The translations under genes and the position numbers were made by a program. A model generated the notes under the pieces. The model searched no databases. It saw only the letters and a program-made list of their open reading frames with translations, and was not told where the DNA came from. From the NCBI RefSeq assembly GCF_003043945.1, contig NZ_PYXG01000001.1:1240001-1304000 (forward strand): a DNA stretch of 64,000 nucleotides, written 5' to 3'. Below, piece after piece: positions 34,134 to 43,344 of the stretch; position 1 is the stretch's first letter, and each line of letters opens with the position of its first letter. The DNA comes from Prevotella sp. oral taxon 376. GTDB lineage: Bacteria; Bacteroidota; Bacteroidia; Bacteroidales; Bacteroidaceae.

Positions 34134-36605
34134 TTATTGCAGGTTGCGGAGCAGGTGATAAGCACTCTGCTTTACCTTGTTCATCAGGGGTTCCGGATAG
34201 TCAGGATGCGTCTTGATCCAGTATCTCACGATGGCTTTGGCCTCATAGCTGCTATGTCCGCCCAGCAGGGCGTTGAGCCAGTTGCTGGGAAAGAAGATGT
34301 CGCCCGTGCGCTGGATTTCCTGCAGGGCATTCAAGCCTGGATGGATGAAGCGGTTGTTCTGTGGCTCACGGGCTCCGGTGTTCAGCAGCGCCAGCATCTT
34401 GGCGGTCCAGGGCTCTACGCTGCGGTTTTCCCTGTCCATCAAACTCTCGAAAAGTTTCTGCTGGATATCCTTGTCGGGGTTACAGGCTCTTGAAATGTAA
34501 TCGAAAGCTCTCTGTTCGTCGATATTTGTCAGTCGGGCGCGTTGCGTTTGTAATATTTCCTGCCATTGAGCGGGTTTCATAATGGCAAGGTGGTATGCCA
34601 TGTCCGTAAAATCTTGCTCCGTGAGCAGCGAATCACGGTGAGATTTCCATTTATAATATACGAATTCAATGGCGGAAGCTGACAGGCAGTTTTGCGAAAT
34701 AGATCTGAACAATTTTTGTCTAATACTTTTCTCGGGGTGCTTTTGCGCGTCATTGAGTAAATAATATTCAAAATATTTCTTGCTTTCGGTATCCAACTCC
34801 CCGTAAGCACTTAGCAGACAGTCGCACAGGGTGGAGGCTATGAGCGGATTCTCCTCGTTCATGAGGAAGGTATTCATCGCATTCATGTACGCCCCGGGCT
34901 TGATGCGGTTCATCAAATAGTTCTCGTAGAGCGTCGTGATGGCCGCAAATCGGTTGAGTTCGTTGGGCATGGTGCGCCACGCGTACTCCATGACGGCACA
35001 GCTCAGGCTGTCGGCAACAAAGCGTCCATATCCGCTGCCGTCGTAGTTAGGGATGATGGCATAGGGTTTTTCAGCGATCGGAATCTGCACTTGTGCCTGT
35101 TGCATGTCGACCTCGACGCTCTTGATAGAATCGCTGTGGACATCAACAAGTCCTGTCTTGAATTTCTGTTTCCAGACCAGGCCACGCCCCCAGGGGTCTT
35201 GCTGGGTAATGATGAGCCGGCCGTCGGCATACTGCGTGTGGATCAAGGGAAGTCCTTTCTGTTCCACCCAGACCTCCGACCACTCCTTGATACCTGATTC
35301 TGGGGCCTCTGATTGCAGGATGTCTATCAGGTTATCCCATGTCGCGTTGCCATAAGAGAACTGTCGCAAATATCTTTTTGTGGCGCTGCGAAGTCGCTTT
35401 TCTCCGGTCTGCTCCTCCAGCTTTCGCATCATTACCGGTGCCTTTTGGTAGATGATGTTGCCATAGAGCAGGCCTGCATCTTTCAGATTGGCAAGTGTTT
35501 GGTGGATCGGGTGCGTCCCGTCGGTGCGGTCGGTGCTTAGGGCACGCACTTGATAGGTCTTCAGGAAGTTCAGTTCATGATTGATTTCGGGGAATTGTTC
35601 ACGACTGATTTTTGCGGCAAAGAAGTTGGCAAACACTTCTTTCGTCCATACATCGCTGAACCAGCGCATGGTAACTAAGTCGCCAAACCACATGTGGGCA
35701 GTCTCGTGGGCTATCAGTTGCAGCCGTGCGAGCTCTTCATCGGGGGTAGGGTTGCTGCCTAAGAATATCTCGCGGTCCGTGAACTGAATGGCTCCCGGAT
35801 GCTCCATGCCCCCGAACTGATATCCGGGGAGAACCACGAAGCCGTATTTGTCGAATGGATAACTGGTTCCCGTATATTCTTCCATCCATCGGAGGGAGAG
35901 CGCCACTTCGTCGATCACCTTCTCCAACTGGGCAGTCTTCTGAGTGTCGGTCTCCCGAAAGAGCGCCCGGAGCGTGCGCCCGTCTCTTTGTGCGATGCTC
36001 TCTTGGAACTCCCCGGCCGTGAAAGAGAAGAGATAAGTGGGTATCGGATGACTATCGGCGCTGTTGATTTGTTTCCAACCTTCCGGTAGTTTGAGGTCAA
36101 GAAAGAATCTCGCTTTCAGGTCAGGCTGGTCGAGACAGGGGAAAACTGTCCTTGCATGGGCCGGTACGAACAGCGTGTAGAGGTAGTCGTCGTGCCGGTT
36201 AAGGGCTGCGTCGGCCGACACGAACGAGAGCGATAATTCGTTCGGTCCCTGTGTCAAATGATGGTTGGGAACTATGATATGCTCGTGGGTCCACTCGGCG
36301 GCTACCTGTTTGCCATTGACCATGCAGCGACCGTCGAAGCCGTCGCCCGCAAAATCGAGCACCAAATCTCTCTTTCCGCTGAAGTTGAAGCGAAGGGTGG
36401 CGCTGCCTGTAACCTTCTCTGCCTTTGAGGCGGGAATGTTGAATTGTAGCTGATATTCGATGTTGTCCAGCGATCTGCTCCGTTCGGTGGCCAGAAGATG
36501 TGATATGCCGTTCTCGATGGTGTCGGCAGGCGCGGGACGGGGGATGGCTACCAGTAAGGACGCCGTGAGCAGAAGGGGGTATAGGGAGAACGGTTTAATG
36601 CTCAT
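34134..36605 (-). CDS. M1-family zinc aminopeptidase, exported
   Basis: Peptidase of 823 aa that removes N-terminal residues from peptides in the periplasm. Signal peptide 1-27. The exopeptidase motif is GGMEH (265-269), a variant of GAMEN. The zinc site is HETAH (300-304) with third ligand Glu323 in TKEVFANF. The C-terminal half is helical. The ATG overlaps the end of the EamA gene by 11 bp, so the genes are co-transcribed and probably translationally coupled. Confidence 0.94.
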   Translation of the reverse strand: MSIKPFSLYPLLLTASLLVAIPRPAPADTIENGISHLLATERSRSLDNIEYQLQFNIPASKAEKVTGSATLRFNFSGKRDLVLDFAGDGFDGRCMVNGKQVAAEWTHEHIIVPNHHLTQGPNELSLSFVSADAALNRHDDYLYTLFVPAHARTVFPCLDQPDLKARFFLDLKLPEGWKQINSADSHPIPTYLFSFTAGEFQESIAQRDGRTLRALFRETDTQKTAQLEKVIDEVALSLRWMEEYTGTSYPFDKYGFVVLPGYQFGGMEHPGAIQFTDREIFLGSNPTPDEELARLQLIAHETAHMWFGDLVTMRWFSDVWTKEVFANFFAAKISREQFPEINHELNFLKTYQVRALSTDRTDGTHPIHQTLANLKDAGLLYGNIIYQKAPVMMRKLEEQTGEKRLRSATKRYLRQFSYGNATWDNLIDILQSEAPESGIKEWSEVWVEQKGLPLIHTQYADGRLIITQQDPWGRGLVWKQKFKTGLVDVHSDSIKSVEVDMQQAQVQIPIAEKPYAIIPNYDGSGYGRFVADSLSCAVMEYAWRTMPNELNRFAAITTLYENYLMNRIKPGAYMNAMNTFLMNEENPLIASTLCDCLLSAYGELDTESKKYFEYYLLNDAQKHPEKSIRQKLFRSISQNCLSASAIEFVYYKWKSHRDSLLTEQDFTDMAYHLAIMKPAQWQEILQTQRARLTNIDEQRAFDYISRACNPDKDIQQKLFESLMDRENRSVEPWTAKMLALLNTGAREPQNNRFIHPGLNALQEIQRTGDIFFPSNWLNALLGGHSSYEAKAIVRYWIKTHPDYPEPLMNKVKQSAYHLLRNLQ

Positions 36606-37503
36606 TTCGGTTTTCTTTGGTTACGATATAGGCGCTTAGGAGCACCAGAATCAGTGCCACGGGTTTATCCCAGGTGAAGATGTCTTGGCCAATCCAGATG
36701 GCGATGAACGACGCGACGATGGGCTGCAGGTTGGTGTAAATGCTCACCGTGGTGGCCTTGAGGTAATGCATGGCAAACGGAATGGCAAAGTATCCGGCAA
36801 CCGTGGCAAACACGATGATGAACAGCATGCCGCTCCAGCCGAGCCAGGAGCCGGCCTGCCACTCACCGCCAAACAGCTGCGTATGTGGGAATTCATGCCA
36901 TGCAAACGGCAGGACAGCGATCGTGGAGATGAGGAATATCCACTTCATCTGGCTCACGGCGGAGTATTTCTGTGAAACCTTACGCGTTATAATAAGGTAA
37001 ACTGCCCACGAGAGCAGGCTTAGGACGGCAAGGGAAATGCCGAGGATATCGTTCTTTCCGGTTCCCGACTGCCATGTGATGATGATGCCGAGCAGGGCTC
37101 CCGCGATGCCGATGGCGACGCCTACGGCCTTGTTCATCGTGATTTTCTCACTGATGAAGAGAGCTGCCATGAGCATGGTGGCCACGGGCGTGAGCGAGGC
37201 GATGACCGAGAAATAGACGGGCGTGGTGTAATAGAGGGCCCAGGCCGTGAGTGTTTGGGAGATGACGACCCCCAAGAGTCCTCCGCCCATGATGACAAGT
37301 AGGTCTTTCCCGGCTATCTTTTCTTTTGGAAGAAATAATGAGATGATCCAGAATATCAAGGCTGCGCCGACACAGCGGGCTGCCATGTAGGTCATGGGAG
37401 TTAGCCAATCTGTTAGCAGCCATGCCGTAACAGGCACGCCGACACCGAAGATGATGTTTGCAAGGAGGACTGAAGAGTGCCCTGCAACTTTGTGTTTATC
37501 CAT
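36595..37503 (-). CDS. EamA/DMT-family transporter
   Basis: Inner-membrane protein of 302 aa with ten hydrophobic segments in two EamA repeats (first: LLANIIFGVGVPVTAWLLTDWLTPMTYMAARCVGAAL; second: ILGISLAVLSLLSWAVYLIITRKV). Such proteins export amino acids or metabolites; the substrate cannot be told from sequence. First gene of the operon with the M1 aminopeptidase and queH; its own promoter element is at 37527-37534. Pairing with a peptidase could fit amino-acid efflux, which is only inference. Confidence 0.9.
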   Translation of the reverse strand: MDKHKVAGHSSVLLANIIFGVGVPVTAWLLTDWLTPMTYMAARCVGAALIFWIISLFLPKEKIAGKDLLVIMGGGLLGVVISQTLTAWALYYTTPVYFSVIASLTPVATMLMAALFISEKITMNKAVGVAIGIAGALLGIIITWQSGTGKNDILGISLAVLSLLSWAVYLIITRKVSQKYSAVSQMKWIFLISTIAVLPFAWHEFPHTQLFGGEWQAGSWLGWSGMLFIIVFATVAGYFAIPFAMHYLKATTVSIYTNLQPIVASFIAIWIGQDIFTWDKPVALILVLLSAYIVTKENRNEH

Positions 37504-37526
37504 TTCCCAGAGATTGTTTTGTCTTG

Positions 37527-37534
37527 CAAAGGTA
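37527..37534 (-). promoter_or_regulatory. -7 promoter element of the EamA-M1-queH operon
   Basis: Minus-strand TACCTTTG fits TAnnTTTG, 23 bp before the start codon. Confidence 0.65.
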
Positions 37535-37617
37535 TTAATAATAATTGAAAAACGCCGTTTTCTGGTTAAAATTCTATAAACGGTTTTACAAAATTAGGTA
37601 TTTGTTCGTCTAATCGA

Positions 37618-37625
37618 TAAATTTG
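37618..37625 (+). promoter_or_regulatory. -7 promoter element of the OmpA-like lipoprotein
   Basis: TAAATTTG fits TAnnTTTG, 34 bp before the start codon; divergent from the EamA promoter. Confidence 0.65.
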
Positions 37626-37659
37626 CAATAGAGATTAAAAACCAAAAAATCAGGAAGAT

Positions 37660-38523
37660 ATGACAAATAAGAAGAGTATCGCAATGTTGACCCTTCTGGC
37701 TGGAACCCTCGCCTTTTCGAGTTGTGCCAGTAAGAAGGAGCTGGAAAACTGTCAGACCGAAAACCGCGAGCTGACGGCTAACTACCAGAACACGAAGGAG
37801 GAATTGGCTGCCTCCAAAGCGCGTGTGAGCAGTCTTGAGAGCCAGCTCGAGCAGCAGAAGAAGGACTATGCCGCCCTTCAGAGGAGTCTTGACAAGAGCC
37901 TGAGCAACGCCAACGACAATAATATCAATATCTCAAAGCTCGTCGATCAGATCAACGAAAGCAACCAATATATCCGTCATCTGGTAGAAGTGAAGAGCAA
38001 GTCAGACTCCCTGAACATGGTTCTGACCAATAATCTCACCCGTTCCCTGAGTCGCGAAGAGATGAAAGAGGTGGATGTGCAGGTGCTGAAAGGCGTGGTC
38101 TATATCTCTTTGGCCGACAATATGCTTTACAAGAGCGGTTCCTATGAGATTAACGAGCGAGCCGAGGAGACACTGGGCAAGATAGCGAAGATTATCATGG
38201 ACTATAAGGACTATGATGTCCTGATTGAGGGCAATACGGATAATGTGCCTATCAACACCGATTCCCCTTCGATGAAGAATATCCGCAACAACTGGGATCT
38301 CTCGGCCTTGCGTGCCTCGTCGGTAGTCCAGTATCTTCAGAATCGTTTCGGCGTGGCTCCCAAAAGGCTCACGGCGGGCGGGCGTGGAGAATACAATCCC
38401 GTGGCAAGCAATGATACGGAGCTGGGCAAGCAGCGCAACCGCCGCACCCAGATCATCATCACTCCTAAGCTCGACCAGTTCATGGACCTGATAGAGCAGG
38501 CTCCGGAAGAGAACCGGAAATAA
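37660..38523 (+). CDS. OmpA-family peptidoglycan-binding lipoprotein
   Basis: Envelope lipoprotein of 287 aa. Lipobox SSC with Cys22, then a coiled coil to about residue 130 (heptads with ELTANYQNTKEELAASKARVSSL). The OmpA C-terminal domain follows, with VLIEGNTDNVPI, the peptidoglycan-contact segment NWDLSALRASSV and QRNRRTQIII. It likely anchors the outer membrane to the cell wall. Monocistronic, ending at a bidirectional terminator. Confidence 0.93.
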   Translation: MTNKKSIAMLTLLAGTLAFSSCASKKELENCQTENRELTANYQNTKEELAASKARVSSLESQLEQQKKDYAALQRSLDKSLSNANDNNINISKLVDQINESNQYIRHLVEVKSKSDSLNMVLTNNLTRSLSREEMKEVDVQVLKGVVYISLADNMLYKSGSYEINERAEETLGKIAKIIMDYKDYDVLIEGNTDNVPINTDSPSMKNIRNNWDLSALRASSVVQYLQNRFGVAPKRLTAGGRGEYNPVASNDTELGKQRNRRTQIIITPKLDQFMDLIEQAPEENRK

Positions 38524-38529
38524 GCTCCT

Positions 38530-38561
38530 CGGGGCGGCATCTTTCAAGAGATGCCGCCCCG
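38530..38561. terminator. Bidirectional terminator between convergent genes
   Basis: CGGGGCGGCATCT and AGATGCCGCCCCG form a perfect 13-bp stem with a 6-nt loop, between the OmpA-like gene and the convergent AlbA-type gene. Confidence 0.85.
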
Positions 38562-38594
38562 ATTGTATCCATGAGTTCCCGGTCTTACCGATAG

Positions 38595-39224
38595 TTATCT
38601 GAGGAAGAACAGGAAGTCTTCGCCGTTAAACTCCCAGCTTGCCAGGTCATATCTTATCAGTCGTGCCAGAATCTTTATGATCAGGAATCGCTTGATGTGG
38701 GCAATCTTCGAGATTACCTCTATCGGCTGGTGCGGGTTCAGCCGCATCATCTCCATCAGACGGGATTCGGTATCGGTGTAGGGCATCATGTTTTCCTCTC
38801 TTGATTCCTGTTTCCACATTTCTATGAAGACGGGCGAAGCCACGATGTTCTCGTCCCTGATGCGGACATAAGCCGTCTCGCGGCCCTCCTCGTCGATGGC
38901 ACAGACCGGGCGCCCCATCGCCCGGGGGACGGTTGCCACCACAATGTTGCGTCCTTCCACATGATAGGTCCTGAAGTTGATGGCCGCCTCCGGTCGGCAA
39001 CAAGCATAGGCCGCCTTGTGCACCATGTAGATTTCCTCCTCCGATTTCACTCCCGCGAGGCTACCGTTATCCCGCACTCCGATGAGCAGCCGACCGCCCT
39101 CTGTGTTGGCAAAAGCCGATACAGAGCGGGCGAGCTTCATCGCGTCGTCCACCTTGTATTTGAAGTCTTGCTGCTCATGCTCGCCTTGCGCGATGAGTTC
39201 CTGCAGGTATGCTTTGTCATCCAT
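38595..39224 (-). CDS. AlbA_2/Schlafen-type putative DNA-binding protein
   Basis: Protein of 209 aa. The N-terminal half matches the AlbA_2 (former divergent AAA-4) domain: EQQDFKYKVDDAMKLARSVSAFANTEGGRLLIGVRDNG, followed by VVATVPRAMGRPV. The C-terminal part looks like a small winged-helix region. Function is unknown; relatives are thought to bind nucleic acid. The ATG shares one base with the stop of the YitT gene (TGATG), so the two are coupled. Confidence 0.85.
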   Translation of the reverse strand: MDDKAYLQELIAQGEHEQQDFKYKVDDAMKLARSVSAFANTEGGRLLIGVRDNGSLAGVKSEEEIYMVHKAAYACCRPEAAINFRTYHVEGRNIVVATVPRAMGRPVCAIDEEGRETAYVRIRDENIVASPVFIEMWKQESREENMMPYTDTESRLMEMMRLNPHQPIEVISKIAHIKRFLIIKILARLIRYDLASWEFNGEDFLFFLR

Positions 39225-40117
39225 CAGGCCTGATATCTCTTGGCACGCACCTTGAACTTGTCGAAACCTTCACCGTAGACGCCGATGACGGCACTCTGCG
39301 ACACGAAAGCGTGCGGGTCTATGTCGTTGATGATCTGGAAAATCTTCTGACTCTCACGCTTCTTGGCAAGGATGAAAAGCATCTTCACATCGTGGCCGGA
39401 ATAGAATCCCTGCGCCGGAACCACCGTTACGCCGCGATGCGGATCTTGATTGATATGGTGCCCGATCTCCTCGTATTTCTCCGAAATGATGAAGAACTGC
39501 ACCGAGCGACGCATCGCGTTCACTACCTGGTCAATGCAGAAAGCCGTAACCCAGAGCACCACATAACCGTAGATCACTTGCTCCCAGTCTTTCAGCACAA
39601 GGTAGCTAGAGGTGATGATCACGATATCGATGAGCATGATGACGCGCCCGAGGGAGATGTCGCGGTATTTGTTGACGATGGCGGCCACGATGTCCGTACC
39701 GCCGGTAGACCCGTTGAAGGCCAGCCCAAGGCCTACGCCGCTGCCCGTGAAGATGGCCCCGATGATGCTTGCCATGAAGGGCTGGTCGCGCAGGAGGTGC
39801 AGTTCGGTCGACCATCTCTGGAAGAAGGGCAGGATGAGGGTGAGCACCGCCACGGCATAAATCGTCTTCACGCAAAACCGCCAGCCCAGTATCTTCAGCG
39901 CGATGATGAGCAGCAGGGCGTTTATGGCGAAGTAGGTGGTCTGTACGGAGATGCCCGTTCCCCAGAAGATGACGGACGATATACCCGGCACTCCTCCCGT
40001 TCCGATATTGTTGGGGAGCAGGAAAATGGTCCATCCGATGGCATACGATACCATGGCCACACCTATCATGAGGTAATCGCGGGTTTCCTTATAGAGTTGT
40101 TTCTTGTCTGTCAGCAT
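39224..40117 (-). CDS. YitT-family membrane protein
   Basis: Membrane protein of about 297 aa: five to six N-terminal hydrophobic segments (DYLMIGVAMVSYAIGWTIFLLPNNIGTGGVPGIS; FTGSGVGLGLAFNGSTGGTDIVAAIVN) and a soluble DUF2179 domain (RGVTVVPAQGFYSGHDVKMLFILAKKRES). The family is widespread and of unclear function. I choose ATG 40117, because a longer version would begin with TTG inside the -7 element at 40142-40149. Upstream gene of the AlbA-type protein. Confidence 0.9.
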   Translation of the reverse strand: MLTDKKQLYKETRDYLMIGVAMVSYAIGWTIFLLPNNIGTGGVPGISSVIFWGTGISVQTTYFAINALLLIIALKILGWRFCVKTIYAVAVLTLILPFFQRWSTELHLLRDQPFMASIIGAIFTGSGVGLGLAFNGSTGGTDIVAAIVNKYRDISLGRVIMLIDIVIITSSYLVLKDWEQVIYGYVVLWVTAFCIDQVVNAMRRSVQFFIISEKYEEIGHHINQDPHRGVTVVPAQGFYSGHDVKMLFILAKKRESQKIFQIINDIDPHAFVSQSAVIGVYGEGFDKFKVRAKRYQA

Positions 40118-40141
40118 GTCGATAGTGGTTTTTACATCGTG

Positions 40142-40149
40142 CAAATATA
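40142..40149 (-). promoter_or_regulatory. -7 promoter element of the YitT gene
   Basis: Minus-strand TATATTTG fits TAnnTTTG, 24 bp before the chosen ATG. Confidence 0.65.
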
Positions 40150-40246
40150 CAATGATTTCTTGAAAATCGGATGTAATCGAGACTTATTTTTTCTGTTATC
40201 CGCTTTTCGGTTTGTCGCGAATTTTGCTCTTGCAGGTGGAAAAACT

Positions 40247-41029
40247 TTAAATAACGCGGAAGTGGCGGAGGGCGTCGCGGATGCCGTCCTCGTCGACGCC
40301 CGTCGTGATGTAGTCTGCGCAAGCCTTCACTTCGCCGATCGCGTTGCCCATCGCCACCCCTGTTCCGGCAGCCTTGAGAATGGGAATGTCGTTCCCGCCG
40401 TCGCCGAAGGCCATGATTTCTTCGGTTTTCAGGCCCATGTATTCCGCCATCTCGTGCAGCCCTTGCGCCTTGTCGATGCCGCCGGCCGTGATGTCGATGA
40501 ATTCAGGATGCCATCTTCCGGCGGTGCAGCTTTCGAGCCGGGGCATGAGGCGGGTCTCCTGCTCTTCGGTTACGAACGGCGTAACCTGCAGGATGTTTTC
40601 GTCCGTGAGGTCGTCATAGGTGAGCGAGAAGTCGATGTTCTCCACTTTCAGGTCGTGCACGAAGACGCGGCGCAGGGTGGGGGTGTCGTTGCAGACGACG
40701 AGGCTCTTGGTTCCGACGACAATCGTCGAGTAGTCGTTCTCATAGCCGTCGCTTACGATGGTCTCCACATCTTTTCGCAACATCGGGTGCAGGCTCACGG
40801 TCTTGCCGTCCGCGAAGCAGTAGGCGCCGTTGGTCGTGATATAGCCGTCTATCAGTGTCTCGATTTGCCCGAGGTTTGTGATGATGCCCGGGGGACGGCC
40901 TGTGGAGATGAATATCTTTACCCCCCGGTCCTTGGCTTTGCGGAGAGCCTCCACCGTGGAGACGGGTATCCGGTGGGTGTGAAAGCTTACCAGCGTGCCG
41001 TCGATGTCGAAAAATAATGCCTTGAACAT
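40247..41029 (-). CDS. Cof-type HAD-superfamily phosphatase
   Basis: Cytoplasmic sugar-phosphate or nucleotide phosphatase of about 260 aa. HAD motif I is FFDIDGTLVSF, motif II is IFISTGRPPG, motif III/IV includes the lysine in DKAQGLHEMAEYMG and MAFGDGGNDIPIL. The large C2B-type cap fits the Cof/YbiV group. I use ATG 41029 (MFKALFFDIDG), since the longer version starts inside the promoter element at 41054-41061. Substrate unknown. Confidence 0.93.
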   Translation of the reverse strand: MFKALFFDIDGTLVSFHTHRIPVSTVEALRKAKDRGVKIFISTGRPPGIITNLGQIETLIDGYITTNGAYCFADGKTVSLHPMLRKDVETIVSDGYENDYSTIVVGTKSLVVCNDTPTLRRVFVHDLKVENIDFSLTYDDLTDENILQVTPFVTEEQETRLMPRLESCTAGRWHPEFIDITAGGIDKAQGLHEMAEYMGLKTEEIMAFGDGGNDIPILKAAGTGVAMGNAIGEVKACADYITTGVDEDGIRDALRHFRVI

Positions 41030-41053
41030 ACTGTCTGCAAACCTTTCCGTGTG

Positions 41054-41061
41054 CAAAAATA
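41054..41061 (-). promoter_or_regulatory. -7 promoter element of the HAD phosphatase
   Basis: Minus-strand TATTTTTG fits TAnnTTTG, 24 bp before ATG 41029. Confidence 0.65.
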
Positions 41062-41104
41062 CGAAAAAAAGACGGATTTCGGTTCTCCTTGTGCAAACTT
41101 TTCC

Positions 41105-41112
41105 TATCTTTG
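41105..41112 (+). promoter_or_regulatory. -7 promoter element of the SDR gene
   Basis: TATCTTTG fits TAnnTTTG, 39 bp before the SDR start. Confidence 0.65.
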
Positions 41113-41151
41113 CAATGGAAGGTTTAAGATTTAACTCTAAACAGATGGCTT

Positions 41152-41925
41152 ATGGAAAACTATTTTGACTTGACGGGAAGGGTGGCTCTCGTTACGGGAT
41201 GCTCCACCGGACTGGGCGTACAGATGGCCCGTGCGCTGGCAGGCCAAGGGTGCAACATCGTGCCCGTTGCCCGCCGCGAGGAGAAAATCAGGGAGGTAGC
41301 GGCGGCACTGGAGGCCGACTTCGGGGTGGAGACCTGCCCCATCCGCTGCGACATCACAGACACGGAACTGGTAAACCGGACGGTGGGCACGGCCCTGGAC
41401 CGCTTCGGCCGCATCGACATCTTGATCAACAATGCCGGCACGGGAGCCATCGCTCCTGCCGAGGACATCAGCGACGAGCAGTTCCAAAACGAGGTGGATG
41501 TCGACCTCTTCGGTACTTTCAAGATGGCGCGCGCCGTTGCCAAGAGGGCGATGATACCGCGGAAATACGGTCGTATCATCAACATCGCCTCCATGTATGG
41601 CCTCGTGGGCAACAAGATTGCGCCGTCGTCGCCCTACCATGCGGCAAAGGGCGGCGTGGTAAACCTTACCCGTGCGCTGGCGGCGGAGTGGGGGCGGCAG
41701 GGCATTACGGTGAATGCCATCTGCCCCGGATACTTCCGGACGCCGCTCACCCAGGCCACTCTGGAGACCGACTGGTTCCGCGCTTATGCCAAAGAGGCCA
41801 TTCCCATGGAGCGCTACGGCCGTGAGGGCGAGCTCGACACGGCAGCCCTTTTCCTCGCGAGCGAGGCCTCCAGTTATGTTACCGGCATCATGTTGCCCGT
41901 AGACGGAGGATATACCTGCGTATGA
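41152..41925 (+). CDS. Short-chain dehydrogenase, gluconate 5-dehydrogenase-like
   Basis: NAD(P)-dependent oxidoreductase of 257 aa. The nucleotide site is VTGCSTGLGVQMA, with NNAG at ILINNAGTG. The catalytic Ser is in IINIASMYG and the Tyr-x3-Lys in SPYHAAKGGVV. The C-terminal FLASEASSYVTGIMLPVDGG is family-typical. The closest known group is gluconate 5-dehydrogenase/3-oxoacyl reductase, but substrate cannot be set. Its stop overlaps the next ATG (ATGA), suggesting coupling to the aspartyl protease gene. Confidence 0.9.
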   Translation: MENYFDLTGRVALVTGCSTGLGVQMARALAGQGCNIVPVARREEKIREVAAALEADFGVETCPIRCDITDTELVNRTVGTALDRFGRIDILINNAGTGAIAPAEDISDEQFQNEVDVDLFGTFKMARAVAKRAMIPRKYGRIINIASMYGLVGNKIAPSSPYHAAKGGVVNLTRALAAEWGRQGITVNAICPGYFRTPLTQATLETDWFRAYAKEAIPMERYGREGELDTAALFLASEASSYVTGIMLPVDGGYTCV

Positions 41926-43205
41926 AAAGCCGCAGACTGTCTGACAAAATCGGCGAGATTGAAGGACGAATTCGCCGAAATCGTGCGACGAAATCGCCGA
42001 TTTTGTCATCCTTGCAGCGGCAGATAGCATTGCTCGCGGCCGTCGTTGTCTTTCCCGCCTGTGCTCTCTGCCAGGAGGCGGGGCAGCCCGACGCCTATGC
42101 CATCGACTTTTATGGGCACATCTATCTCCGCAACCAGTTCGCCGGCCGGCCGTCGCACTTCATCTTCGACACGGGTTCTCCCTACACTTGTGCCGACAGC
42201 ACTTTCATCGCTTTGGGGCACTTTGACTTCCGGAAGGTGGGTAGGGCTCGCATGGGGGGCGCGAGCAAGAATCGGGTGCGGGTGCCCTTGGTGCTGGACA
42301 AGGTGAGCAACCGTTTCCTGGCGCACGAGCATGTGCCCTCGATGATACCGGTCGTCCAGTTGAAGCCAATCTTGGGCGACTATGCCGACGGCATCATCGG
42401 CCTCGACTATTTCGGGCCGAAGGTGTTCCGGATAGACTATGCGAAGAGGCGCATGCGTGTCTATGAGCGGATCGATTCCATAGACCTGGCGGGCTTCACG
42501 GCCGTGGACATTGAGTTCGACGGCCACCGAATCTATGTGCCGGCGAGTGTCTCTGTGAACGACACGCTCACCATTGCGGGCAAGATGCTCGTCGACTTGG
42601 GCTCGGGGGGAGCGTTTACGCTGACGAGTGCCACCGCCAGGAAGTATGCCCTGGACAGTCTCATCACCCGCAAGCTGCGTTGGTATACGGCCTACGGAGG
42701 CATCGGCGGCGAGGGCAGTTCCTACGACTTCCGGGCCGCGAGGGCGCGGATTGGCGCTTTCGAGTGGGCCGATGTGCTGATGGACTACAGCATAAACGCG
42801 ACCGGAGCACTGTCTGACAGGCCTTATCTCGGCATTATCGGGAATGAGGTATGGAGTCGCCTTGATGTGGTTTTCTATCCGCAAGGCAATAAAATGTACC
42901 TCCGCCGCAATGTCGATTACGACAAACCCTATGAGATGGGGACATTCGGATTCGGCCATGTAGACCGCGGTACGACCCTGGGCTACTGGGTCGTTACCGG
43001 CTTGTATGAAGGAGGAAAGGCCGAGAAGGCGGGTCTCCGGATTGACGACCATATCCTCCAGCTGAACGGAATGCCCGTAGGCGAGCTGGACATCGACTGG
43101 CAGTATGCCGATCATAAGAACCTGCGCCGTCTCGACCTGCTGATCGAGCGGGATGGAAAGAGACTGAATATAGGTTTCGATACCGAGGATCCCTATCGTA
43201 TTTGA
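41922..43205 (+). CDS. Retropepsin-like aspartyl protease with PDZ domain
   Basis: Exported protease-like protein of up to 427 aa. Two half-sites carry the Asp motifs FIFDTGSPYT and MLVDLGSGGAF. A C-terminal PDZ domain follows (GLYEGGKAEKAGLRIDDHILQLNGMPVGEL). The hydrophobic signal segment is at about residues 33-51 (QIALLAAVVVFPACALC). The start is uncertain: ATG 41922 overlaps the SDR stop, but residues 8-29 are encoded by a copy of the 67-bp family 1 repeat, giving a charged extension before the signal. A TTG just after the repeat (near 42002 or 42011) could be the true start. Confidence 0.85.
   Translation: MKSRRLSDKIGEIEGRIRRNRATKSPILSSLQRQIALLAAVVVFPACALCQEAGQPDAYAIDFYGHIYLRNQFAGRPSHFIFDTGSPYTCADSTFIALGHFDFRKVGRARMGGASKNRVRVPLVLDKVSNRFLAHEHVPSMIPVVQLKPILGDYADGIIGLDYFGPKVFRIDYAKRRMRVYERIDSIDLAGFTAVDIEFDGHRIYVPASVSVNDTLTIAGKMLVDLGSGGAFTLTSATARKYALDSLITRKLRWYTAYGGIGGEGSSYDFRAARARIGAFEWADVLMDYSINATGALSDRPYLGIIGNEVWSRLDVVFYPQGNKMYLRRNVDYDKPYEMGTFGFGHVDRGTTLGYWVVTGLYEGGKAEKAGLRIDDHILQLNGMPVGELDIDWQYADHKNLRRLDLLIERDGKRLNIGFDTEDPYRI
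41942..42008. repeat. 22-nt-period dyad array, family 1 copy C, inside a reading frame
   Basis: 67 bp with the same perfect 15-bp arms as copy A. TCGGCGA/TCGCCGA cores start at 41950, 41972 and 41994, exactly 22 nt apart. It lies 16 bp past the SDR stop and is open in the frame of the aspartyl protease. Confidence 0.85.
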
Positions 43206-43275
43206 GTGCCTCAGAACCTTCTCCCGGCCTTTTCCAAAGAGTGTTCTGGCTGGGAGATTTCATGATGAACATGGC

Positions 43276-43292
43276 TTACGAAAAAATCGTAA
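43276..43292. promoter_or_regulatory. BlaI-type operator, distal
   Basis: TTACGAAAAAATCGTAA, a 6-bp dyad with a 5-bp A spacer, similar to the stronger palindrome at 43345-43363 and 70 bp upstream of it. Confidence 0.55.
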
Positions 43293-43344
43293 ATTGTTAA
43301 AAATCAGCCTCGTTAATATATTTTAACGCCCTATCCATGTCTTG

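Noticed and set aside
39209-41017. A 602-codon plus-strand open frame
   Set aside because: It spans antisense across YitT and the HAD phosphatase, both of which have clear motifs and promoters.
41091-41100. A fourth LacI operator near the SDR promoter (GTGCAAAC half-site)
   Set aside because: Only one half of the dyad is present and the distance to the -7 element is about 14 bp, unlike the 65-bp layout.
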